Origin: Paenibacillus glacialis
Lineage (GTDB): Bacteria; Bacillota; Bacilli; Paenibacillales; Paenibacillaceae
Reading direction: 5' to 3'
Assembly: GCF_001637205.1 (NCBI RefSeq)
Contig: NZ_LVJH01000022.1
Location: 62,001-126,000 of the forward strand
Length of the DNA stretch: 64,000 nt
The notes beneath the pieces are model-generated. The model was not told the DNA's origin and searched no databases. It saw only the letters and a program-made list of their open reading frames with translations. A program made the translations under genes and the position numbers. This document shows, piece after piece, positions 53,527-60,638 of this stretch (positions within the stretch are counted from its first letter, which is position 1; each line of letters begins with the position of its first letter).

Positions 53527-54336
53527 TTGAACTTTGTCATTGAACTGCGAAGACATCTCTACATCCTTGCATTATTCGCTAAAAACTCAGTCATTTCACA
53601 GATGGAATACCGAGCTAATTTTATTACAGGAATATTTGTGGAAGCAGCCTTCCTTATGGCTAAGCTCCTGTATGTGGTCGTCGTGTACAAAACCAACCTA
53701 CATATCGATGGTTTGATGCCAGATGCTATCCTGATGTTTATGGGGACCCATATACTGCTCACAGGGATATATATGGGATTGTTCTTCAACAATTTTCAAC
53801 GATTAACTGAATATGTCCGCAGTGGAATGCTCGATTTAATGATAGTCAAGCCCATCTCGCTGCAATTTCTGGTCTCGGTAAGGTACATCGAGGTGGGCAT
53901 GCCGATTCCGAATATTATTGCAGGGTCGGTCATGGTCGCAATAGGCTGGAGTGCTTCTGAAATTCCATTTACAGTTCTCAATGTGGCTTTATTTATTGCC
54001 TTTATGTTCATAGCTACGATCTTAACGTACTGTATCATGATTATCCCCTCTCTGTTGTCGTTCTGGTTTGTGAATACATCGGCAGCCAGCGAGGTTTCCT
54101 ATTCGGTATGGGACGCAAACAATATGCCGTATATGATCTACAACAAATGGATTCAGCGTATTGGTACTTTTTTCATTCCGGTGTTTATTATTACAAACTT
54201 CGCACCTCTAGTTGTCCTACATAAACTAACCAGAGTTGAAATCGTTTGGGCTATTTTGGCGCCGATTGTATTTTTCATACTGATTCGCGTTCTATGGAAG
54301 CAGGCACTGAAGGTGTATAGTAGTTCAAATCTGTAA
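53527..54336 (+). CDS. ABC-2 exporter permease (second)
   Basis: This 269-residue protein has six predicted helices. The start is TTG 53527, with TAGGAGG 6-12 bp upstream. It is similar in layout to the preceding permease, including the cytoplasmic RAN/EYRANFITG segment near the first helix. Together with the ATPase it would make an ABC exporter. The ATP-grasp gene follows 48 bp later. Confidence 0.85.
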   Translation: MNFVIELRRHLYILALFAKNSVISQMEYRANFITGIFVEAAFLMAKLLYVVVVYKTNLHIDGLMPDAILMFMGTHILLTGIYMGLFFNNFQRLTEYVRSGMLDLMIVKPISLQFLVSVRYIEVGMPIPNIIAGSVMVAIGWSASEIPFTVLNVALFIAFMFIATILTYCIMIIPSLLSFWFVNTSAASEVSYSVWDANNMPYMIYNKWIQRIGTFFIPVFIITNFAPLVVLHKLTRVEIVWAILAPIVFFILIRVLWKQALKVYSSSNL

Positions 54337-54384
54337 TCTGTCATGACATATGTATTAACTAGAATAAGATGAGGAGATGAGTCC

Positions 54385-55665
54385 ATGGAAGATAGCAGTA
54401 TTCACTTGGAACCATTTCGCAGGGCGAGATCTGGATGCGTTCTATGGCATGTGAACATAAATGAAGATCAGCACTGGAATGAGACTGCGCTATTCCCTTC
54501 ATTTACGAATCTGCAGCAGTTAACGTTAATTGAACAGCAGGAGCAGCAATTGCTTTGGATTGCTGAGCCGCAGGACATCGTTTGGCTTCAGTATCCACCC
54601 GATCCACAATTTTTGGAGTATGTGAAGGGTTATCGTGATAAGTTGCCGCAAATCTGTGTTACATCAGATGCGAGCGAGGCGGCTGTATGTGCGTCCAGGT
54701 TATCGCCTGAGAAGCTTACCTTCATGCCTTTTATGTTGACCTCAGACTATGTTGCATTAGCTGAACAATATGAATGGGGTTTGATCGATTCCAATGCGGA
54801 GTTAGTGAAACACATGAACAGCAAATATGTTACAAGAAGATTGGCTGAAGAAAATGGATTTAGCGTGACACAGGGCAGGTTTTGTAGCAGTCCGGAAGAG
54901 TTAATTGAAGCGTACCGTGAAATACGGGATGCCGGATTTGCCAAGGCAGTGCTGAAGCAAGCATACGGATCTTCTGGCAGAGGACTGACGATGATCGAGA
55001 ATGAGGATAAATTCAGGCAATTGTCTTCGTATATTCGTAAGCGGACAACCTGCTTTGAATTGTTACTGGAAGCTTGGCATCCAATCAAGCACTCTTTAAA
55101 CGCACAGCTATGGATTGAGCCGGACTCCGTTCATCTGCTTGCGGTTACCGAACAGAGAATAAATGATTACGGAGTATACATCGGTACGAATTATACACCG
55201 CATTATGACGCCGCCGTAATGGAAGAATATCGAGCGGAAATGCTGAGGTTGGGAGCCGTACTGAGGCAACGTGGTTATGTAGGAGTTGCCGGCATAGATT
55301 CCATCCTTGATGATAAAAACAATCTATATCCGGTCATTGAAATTAACGGAAGATTTACACAGGTTACCTACTTGCTATCTTTCATTGAAACTTTACTTCC
55401 TTTCTATAAACATATAGAAAGCCGCTATATTCATTTGGAGACAAGAGATAAGGTCTCCTTTGACGAGATTAAATCGAGATTGGAAGCTGAGCTTCAGCCT
55501 GATGCGGAACACCAATTTACCATCTACACATTCGCCTTCTGCAATCAACCACATACGAACCTTTATCGGATCTTTGTTCTATTCTACGGAAATGAAGCTG
55601 CTAAATTGAATGATATGCTATATAAGTTTGAGCGTTTCACGATGATCCAGACCTTCTCTTTGTAA
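54385..55665 (+). CDS. ATP-grasp ligase
   Basis: This 426-residue protein has an N-terminal pre-ATP-grasp domain (1 to about 140) and an ATP-grasp fold (about 145-345). The phosphate-binding loop is KQAYGSSGRG (Lys191 to Gly200), the metal-binding acidic residues include Asp305 in GIDS and Glu319/Asn321 in VIEINGRF. ATP-grasp enzymes make acyl phosphates and join carboxylates to amines, thiols or carrier proteins. Next to an ACP and a radical SAM gene, the closest known logic is BtrJ, which loads glutamate onto the butirosin carrier protein. That analogy is inference; peptide ligase is the main alternative. GAGGAGATGAG precedes the ATG. Confidence 0.85.
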   Translation: MEDSSIHLEPFRRARSGCVLWHVNINEDQHWNETALFPSFTNLQQLTLIEQQEQQLLWIAEPQDIVWLQYPPDPQFLEYVKGYRDKLPQICVTSDASEAAVCASRLSPEKLTFMPFMLTSDYVALAEQYEWGLIDSNAELVKHMNSKYVTRRLAEENGFSVTQGRFCSSPEELIEAYREIRDAGFAKAVLKQAYGSSGRGLTMIENEDKFRQLSSYIRKRTTCFELLLEAWHPIKHSLNAQLWIEPDSVHLLAVTEQRINDYGVYIGTNYTPHYDAAVMEEYRAEMLRLGAVLRQRGYVGVAGIDSILDDKNNLYPVIEINGRFTQVTYLLSFIETLLPFYKHIESRYIHLETRDKVSFDEIKSRLEAELQPDAEHQFTIYTFAFCNQPHTNLYRIFVLFYGNEAAKLNDMLYKFERFTMIQTFSL

Positions 55666-55729
55666 GTTAATAAAACTTATGCCCTCTCACACCTTTCAAG
55701 ATCATCCTAGAGGAATTCCTTATAGTTAC

Positions 55730-55782
55730 ATAGATTGAACTAAAGTTTGCGCCCCCAAGGGTTCGTCTTTAGTTCAATCTAT
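55730..55782. repeat. Perfect 16-bp inverted repeat
   Basis: ATAGATTGAACTAAAG (55730-55745) and its exact complement (55767-55782) enclose a 21-nt GC-rich loop. There is no T-run after either arm, so it is not a standard terminator. It lies between the ATP-grasp gene and the glycosyltransferase-like gene, about 40 bp before the latter's start. It may act as RNA structure for differential expression or as an operator. Confidence 0.75.
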
Positions 55783-55820
55783 ATACAACCCCAATATCAT
55801 ATGGAGGGATTTGTTCCTTT

Positions 55821-56915
55821 ATGGAAACTGTAACACTTCTCAGCGCAGGAAATTCACTCGGCGTATATATTCCGGCAAAGCTATTACAATTGCAACTTCA
55901 GGGTCAAGGCGTACCGGCTGAGATCTGTATGCTGGAGCATTTGTACAATCAGCAGACGCTGGAGAAAATCCCACGCTACCGCAAGGCCTTCCATGACAGC
56001 TTCGCTGTTGCTAAGATGGGCTATAAATTGGCCAAAGACAGCCGCGACAGCCTGGACGAGCATAACGTATCCCTGCTTCTACAGGAATGGAAGCAAGGTG
56101 GCAAAAGGAGATTTCTTGCTCTTACCGGGTTCTGGATTCCGATTCTGGAACGCTATCGGGAAATGATGGATTCAGTCGAATTGGACATCCGCTTAATTCG
56201 TCTGGATGCAAGCGATACGCCTTCATTCGCGGTATATGGGGAGGCATGTGACCGATTCAATAACGTATGGTTATATCCGACTGGTGAGAATCGGATCGTT
56301 CACACCATTTCGGTTAGCGAGGAGGAGCCGATTCCATTTCAGGAAAGGGAGAAACGCTATCTGATTCATGGTGGCGGCTGGGGAATCGGTACATACAAGG
56401 ACAAAATTACTGAATTGACGGAAAGCGGTATTGCACTTAATATCATCGCTTATTACAACGAGGATATGAAGCCTGAGTCTCATAAGTCTGCATCTCACCG
56501 ATATTTTATGCTGGATCCGTCATGGAGCCCTTGGCAGCGTAATGCTGTCAACGAATTTGATTTTCCACCGTTTGCAGAAGTTAGTCAGGGGGAGGAATGC
56601 ATATTCGAAAGCGGCGGCAATTATCCAAAGGTATTCGAGGTAATGCGGCATAGTCTAGGTATTATAAGCAAGCCTGGGGGCGCGACATTGCTGGATTCAC
56701 TGGCCTCTGCAACGCCTTTAATATTTCTGGAACCCTTCGGAGATCACGAACGGTCGAATGCGCAGCTATGGGAATCGCTTGGATTAGGTATAAGTTATGA
56801 TGCTTGGAAAGAACAAGATTACGCAGTGAACTTACTAGAGGACATCCATCGCAACCTTCTGAACGCAAAGCATAAGACCTGCAATTTGATGAGTACGATC
56901 ACGAGGGGGAGGTGA
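55821..56915 (+). CDS. GT-B fold glycosyltransferase-like protein
   Basis: This 364-residue protein opens with a nucleotide-fold-like strand (VTLLSAGNSLGVYIPAKLL) as in UDP-glycosyltransferases, and has a central HGGGWGIG glycine loop. Its C-terminal half carries GIISKPGGATLLDSL and PLIFLEPFGDHE, the acceptor/donor-binding block of UGT/GT28-like GT-B enzymes. A sugar-donor role is inferred; the match is to the fold, not to a named subfamily. GGAGGGA precedes the ATG by about 12 bp. Its stop overlaps a possible small frame (GTGA). A decorating transferase would fit a glycosylated secondary metabolite. Confidence 0.72.
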   Translation: METVTLLSAGNSLGVYIPAKLLQLQLQGQGVPAEICMLEHLYNQQTLEKIPRYRKAFHDSFAVAKMGYKLAKDSRDSLDEHNVSLLLQEWKQGGKRRFLALTGFWIPILERYREMMDSVELDIRLIRLDASDTPSFAVYGEACDRFNNVWLYPTGENRIVHTISVSEEEPIPFQEREKRYLIHGGGWGIGTYKDKITELTESGIALNIIAYYNEDMKPESHKSASHRYFMLDPSWSPWQRNAVNEFDFPPFAEVSQGEECIFESGGNYPKVFEVMRHSLGIISKPGGATLLDSLASATPLIFLEPFGDHERSNAQLWESLGLGISYDAWKEQDYAVNLLEDIHRNLLNAKHKTCNLMSTITRGR

Positions 56916-57016
56916 TAGATACTGGCGTACAACCTCAAAGTAAAAGCGCTTTAACATGTAGTGCAAATAAAAGGAGGAATTTAAATGATTCAATCCATTA
57001 TGAATATTTTATGTAA
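56912..57016 (+). CDS. Possible 34-residue small ORF overlapping the ACP start
   Basis: A GTG overlaps the previous stop (GTGA) and follows GAGGGGGA with ideal spacing. The frame encodes VIDTGVQPQSKSALTC and continues to a TAA at 57014-57016 inside the ACP gene in another frame. It has one cysteine and a basic KRR patch. It may be a translational coupling leader or chance; it is not a convincing precursor peptide. Confidence 0.2.
   Translation: MIDTGVQPQSKSALTCSANKRRNLNDSIHYEYFM
56941..56954 (+). promoter_or_regulatory. cre-like palindrome before the ACP gene
   Basis: TAAAAGCGCTTTAA is a perfect palindrome close to the CcpA site TGAAAGCGCTTTCA. It lies 31 bp before the ACP start, inside the operon. 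Confidence 0.35.
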
Positions 57017-57287
57017 TATTAAGGAATCCCCAGAGATGATGTCAACGTTAAATCCGCAGACGAATATTATTCAGGATGTTGGTTTGGATTCATTGCAAAT
57101 GATCAATTTTGTGCTGGCGATTGAAGATTCCTTTGATCTGGAGATAAATTATGAGACTTTCGACTACGAGCATATGAGCACGATAGAGGCTTTCGCCTCT
57201 TTTTTAGAGAAAGAGAAAGCATCGTCAGCTAACGGAGCAAGTAGAGAAGTCATGGAATCATCCAATTTATCAAAGATAGGAGGATAA
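56985..57287 (+). CDS. Acyl carrier protein
   Basis: This 100-residue protein has a four-helix carrier fold. The phosphopantetheine attachment site is Ser36 in DVGLDSLQMINF. The usual ACP ends near residue 80; here an extra Ser/Ala-rich tail of about 20 residues follows. AAAGGAGG sits ideally before the ATG. It is a stand-alone carrier with no ketosynthase, adenylation or condensation gene nearby. The radical SAM gene starts 3 bp after the stop, so the two products are probably made in step and may interact, with the ACP presenting a thioester-bound substrate. Confidence 0.9.
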   Translation: MIQSIMNILCNIKESPEMMSTLNPQTNIIQDVGLDSLQMINFVLAIEDSFDLEINYETFDYEHMSTIEAFASFLEKEKASSANGASREVMESSNLSKIGG

Positions 57288-57290
57288 CTC

Positions 57291-58463
57291 ATGCAACCAA
57301 AAACAGAGATTAAATTTGACCGAAGTACGTTTCAAAATGTGAAGCGGACGATTCAGAATATGTCTATGGCAAGCAGAGCCCAAAAGCACGACCCAGCGTT
57401 CGCATTGGATATTCCTGATGATGTCGGCATCAAGCTGAACAATGGCTGTAATCTGCGCTGTAAGCACTGCTTTGAATGGGCGAATGATGGCTTTCATCAC
57501 GATATGGCGAAGGATGTTAAAAATCAGGAGATTGAGTTGTCCTTACTTGAGAGTATCCTTGAACAAACTCGTGAGCGAAAATCAAGGTTGTTTATATGGG
57601 GTGGTGAACCGCTATTTTACAGTAAGTTTGATGAATTTGCTGACTTGCTAGCCAAGGATCCACGCAATACGACAATCTGCACGAATGCGCTACTTATTGA
57701 GCAAAAGCTGGATTCCATTCTGAAAATATCAGAGGATATGACATTGCTGATCAGCCTCGATGGTTTCGAGGTGGAGAATGACGCCATTCGCGGAAAAGGT
57801 ACTTTCAAGAAGGTTATTCACATGGTGAACATGTTGCTGGAATTGCAGCGGACAGGTGAATATAAGGGCAGAATTTCTATCGGTCTGACCATTAGTGATT
57901 CAATGGTAACGAGGCTGTACGAGTTCATGGAGTATTTCGAGAATCTTGGTGTGGATAGCGTATATTTCGTATTCCCTTGGTATATTACTGACGATGTTGC
58001 CGTAAAGATGGACGGTTACTATGAAGAACGCTTTTCTTGGCTTGAAGCGGCTCAGCAGCAACAGCGTTATAGCTGGCATTCTTTTTCATTCCGTGTTTCC
58101 GAAGAGAATATAGAGCCGCTAATTGCTGAAATTGACCGGATCAATAAGCGAGTATGGCAGAACAGAATCCGTTTTCAACCTGCATTGGAATTAGATGAGG
58201 TAAGAGATTTTGTTCTAGGCGCAGAAAAGCCGGCGATGAAGCGCGGTCAATGTTTGTCCATTGCGAACCGGCTGGATGTTATGCCCGATGGACAAGTAAA
58301 TCCATGCAAGTTCTTCCCTGAGTTTACATTAGGTGATCTCAACGATACCGATCTGAAGGAAGTTTTCCATAGTGAAAATTTCCGAAAGCATAGGGAAGTG
58401 CTGGGAGAAGGATTAACGCCAATCTGTTCAAGATGTGTGCTGTTATACAACTATGGTCGTTAA
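57291..58463 (+). CDS. Radical SAM protein with twitch/SPASM-like auxiliary domain
   Basis: This is a 390-residue radical S-adenosylmethionine enzyme. Cys53, Cys57 and Cys60 form the Cx3Cx2C site in NNGCNLRCKHC, followed by the GGEPL loop. The C-terminal domain has Cys321 and Cys339 (C-x13-G-x4-C layout) and the pair Cys379/Cys382. Four cysteines fit one auxiliary iron-sulfur cluster (twitch domain, as in BtrN) better than a full seven-cysteine SPASM domain. It is last gene of the cluster, 3 bp after the ACP. A dehydrogenation or cyclisation of an ACP-bound or glycosylated substrate is inferred. Confidence 0.88.
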   Translation: MQPKTEIKFDRSTFQNVKRTIQNMSMASRAQKHDPAFALDIPDDVGIKLNNGCNLRCKHCFEWANDGFHHDMAKDVKNQEIELSLLESILEQTRERKSRLFIWGGEPLFYSKFDEFADLLAKDPRNTTICTNALLIEQKLDSILKISEDMTLLISLDGFEVENDAIRGKGTFKKVIHMVNMLLELQRTGEYKGRISIGLTISDSMVTRLYEFMEYFENLGVDSVYFVFPWYITDDVAVKMDGYYEERFSWLEAAQQQQRYSWHSFSFRVSEENIEPLIAEIDRINKRVWQNRIRFQPALELDEVRDFVLGAEKPAMKRGQCLSIANRLDVMPDGQVNPCKFFPEFTLGDLNDTDLKEVFHSENFRKHREVLGEGLTPICSRCVLLYNYGR

Positions 58464-58560
58464 CGAATCATTCTGAATAAAATACCCCATTTCTAGTTAA
58501 GTCGCAAAAAAAGTGACTTCTGAATTTATCGAGGCCACTGAAAAAGTCACAAAAATTAAG

Positions 58561-58606
58561 TAGGTATCTTTTGCACAATGTATTGTGCGAAAGATACCTA
58601 TTTTTT
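58561..58606 (+). terminator. Strong terminator of the ATP-grasp/ACP/radical SAM cluster
   Basis: TAGGTATCTTT.TGCACAAT pairs with ATTGTGC.AAAGATACCTA followed by six T. It marks the end of the operon. Confidence 0.9.
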
Positions 58607-58662
58607 CGTATAATAAAGGAATCAAATTCAGACGAGCGTTCACGATGATTTCAAACCAACTA

Positions 58663-59337
58663 TTACACCCACTGAATCACTTGGTCAGTGGTTTGCCGCG
58701 TTTTCGCACGTGGCTCATTCAGGCGATATCCGAAGGCTACCATACAGGAAATTCCGAAATGCTCGGCATCCATGATTCCTTCTTCGGCGAGGATATGCTC
58801 AATCTTCTCCTTATTGAAACCCTCCATCGGGCAGGAGTCGATGCCGATTTGGGCGGCAGCAGTCATCATATTACCAAGCGCAAGATAGGTCTGCCGGCAA
58901 CCCCATTCAAACATCGCCCGTTCATTCTCTTGCAGTCCGAACTCTAATTTCAGGAAATTATCATATACGCTTCCTTTTCCCACCACAACCTCAGCAGGCA
59001 ATTTCTGCACATTCTTCAACATACCCTGAATATAGTCGGAATCAGCAACCATATCTTTAGGCAACCTTGACAGAATAAGGACAAAATGACTGGAAGTCGT
59101 AAGCTGTTTTTGGGCTCCCCAAGCGTAAGGGTGTAGCTTCTCGCGGATCTCCTGGCTCTGCACAACGACAAACCGCCATGGTTCAAAACCAAACGAACTT
59201 GGTGACAATCGTCCAGTTTCCAGAATAAATTGGAAGTCGGAATCGCTAATTTTTTTGCTGCTATCAAATTCTTTAGTTGCGTGTCTAAATTGGTAGGCAG
59301 ACAAGATTTCATTCTTGGTTGTTGTCAATGTTTCCAT
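58663..59337 (-). CDS. Nitroreductase family NAD(P)H oxidoreductase
   Basis: This 224-residue flavin enzyme has the family opening with RHATKEFDSSKKIS, the FMN-contact SSFGFEPWRFVVV, and a C-terminal FGYR..EP block, similar to NfsB/YdgI-type oxidoreductases. Such enzymes reduce quinones or nitroaromatics. It is divergent from an HxlR/YodB-type regulator across 144 bp, the usual arrangement for quinone- or diamide-responsive reductases. Confidence 0.92.
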   Translation of the reverse strand: METLTTTKNEILSAYQFRHATKEFDSSKKISDSDFQFILETGRLSPSSFGFEPWRFVVVQSQEIREKLHPYAWGAQKQLTTSSHFVLILSRLPKDMVADSDYIQGMLKNVQKLPAEVVVGKGSVYDNFLKLEFGLQENERAMFEWGCRQTYLALGNMMTAAAQIGIDSCPMEGFNKEKIEHILAEEGIMDAEHFGISCMVAFGYRLNEPRAKTRQTTDQVIQWV

Positions 59338-59446
59338 CGTTCATACTCCCTTTCTTGGCATACGTTAAGTTTGACTGGTTGCCAATCACAAGCTTAATAT
59401 TAGAGTATATATCGCATATTTAGAAGTACGCACATTAATGTTGTAT

Positions 59447-59466
59447 AGTATACAAAATGATACTAT
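59447..59466. promoter_or_regulatory. Inverted repeat, candidate HxlR operator
   Basis: TAGTAT and ATACTA are separated by 8 bp in the divergent control region, 16 bp before the regulator start. HxlR/YodB proteins bind such short TA-rich repeats. Confidence 0.5.
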
Positions 59467-59481
59467 GGGAGTGAAATAGCT

Positions 59482-59874
59482 ATGCGCAATCGGAAAGGTG
59501 GCTTCGGGGATTGTCCTGGAGGCGACAAGCAGGCCTGCCCTGTAGAATTTACACTGGACGTCATCGGAGGCAAATGGAAGGGGATTCTCTTATATCATCT
59601 AATGGAGGGCACGAAGCGATTTAATGAATTTCGCCGAATAAGCCCGGGAATTACCCAACGTATGCTGACGCTGCAGCTCCGGGAATTGGAAGAGGACGGC
59701 GTGGTCCATCGCGAGGTCTATCATCAGGTACCTCCGAAAGTCGAATACTCTCTAACCGAATTTGGGAAAACGCTAATTCCGATTATTAAGCTCATGAAAG
59801 AATGGGGCGAGGAGTACCGGACGAAACAGCTTTCCGCAGAAAGCTGCCTAGAAGCAACAGATAAAAAATTGTAG
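59482..59874 (+). CDS. HxlR family regulator (YodB-like)
   Basis: This 130-residue winged helix has the family core [20 protein letters not shown] at residues about 20-39 and [20 protein letters not shown] as the recognition part. The conserved N-terminal cysteine of the CPVE motif is the redox-sensing residue in YodB. A further Cys lies at CPGG, and a C-terminal Cys is present. It probably represses the divergent nitroreductase gene and responds to electrophiles. Confidence 0.92.
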   Translation: MRNRKGGFGDCPGGDKQACPVEFTLDVIGGKWKGILLYHLMEGTKRFNEFRRISPGITQRMLTLQLRELEEDGVVHREVYHQVPPKVEYSLTEFGKTLIPIIKLMKEWGEEYRTKQLSAESCLEATDKKL

Positions 59875-60638
59875 GTAAAAGCTAAACCGTTATTTTTCTC
59901 CATTAAAGAACACTTCAGATTTATTTCTATGCTCATCCGTTACCTGACCTGAATTGCTCTAATACCTGCCGTTCGAAAGGAATAGATTTGGTTTAGCCAG
60001 AGATTAAACTTCATAGAAATACTCTCTTTCGATCATGGATAAAACGTAAATATTAGGAGGCTATAAGCATGAGGGTCCGTTGATCCATCATGCTTATAGC
60101 CTATTTAAGTGTTAAAAAATGTAAATAAATTGCATCTATAGATCTATAGACCAGTGTGAGCCCATCCATTACAATTACTCTAAGTCATAAATGTGACAAA
60201 TTATTGAACGCCTTAAATTGCAGTAAATTGGGTAGATGTCATACATAAGTAAAACCAAAAGAACATCACTCTTACCCGATAAGATGTAAGCGTTGCCAGC
60301 ATTCTCCCTCTAAGTGTTACGTTCATTCAATCCACTCTATTTCCTTTCCCGAGACGATTACACCGCTGAGTTATCTCTGAACAACAACTCTCGTTCTTTT
60401 GAGGATTATCTCTTTGCCATCGCTCTGTACTTGCTACTCTTCTTTTGAATATTCACATAACATTCGCGTGATGCTCCTGTGCATGCTGCACATTTAATAT
60501 ACTCTGCGTCTATGGCACTGCCTGCTACTTGCTTAACTTCTACTCTTACATGATGTATTTCTTGTGAATGGGAGGTGTTGTTTGCTATTGCTTGTTGGCC
60601 CTAAGAAGGTCAAGAAAAAAATGTGGGAGGCGATTGAT
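59875..60638. other. Long gene-free stretch before the chitinase
   Basis: It holds one perfect 14-bp inverted repeat (60059-60101) and the presumed chitinase promoter and leader. No reading frame with protein character was seen. GGGAGG at 60625-60630 is the chitinase ribosome binding site. Confidence 0.55.
60059..60101 (+). terminator. Perfect 14-bp hairpin, probable terminator
   Basis: GGCTATAAGCATGA pairs exactly with TCATGCTTATAGCC; the tail TATTTAAG is only weakly T-rich. It could end the HxlR transcript 185 bp upstream. Confidence 0.5.

Noticed and set aside
51740..58463. RiPP, NRPS or PKS cluster in the usual sense
   Set aside because: No precursor peptide with a leader, no adenylation, condensation or ketosynthase domain was found; the ACP is free-standing.
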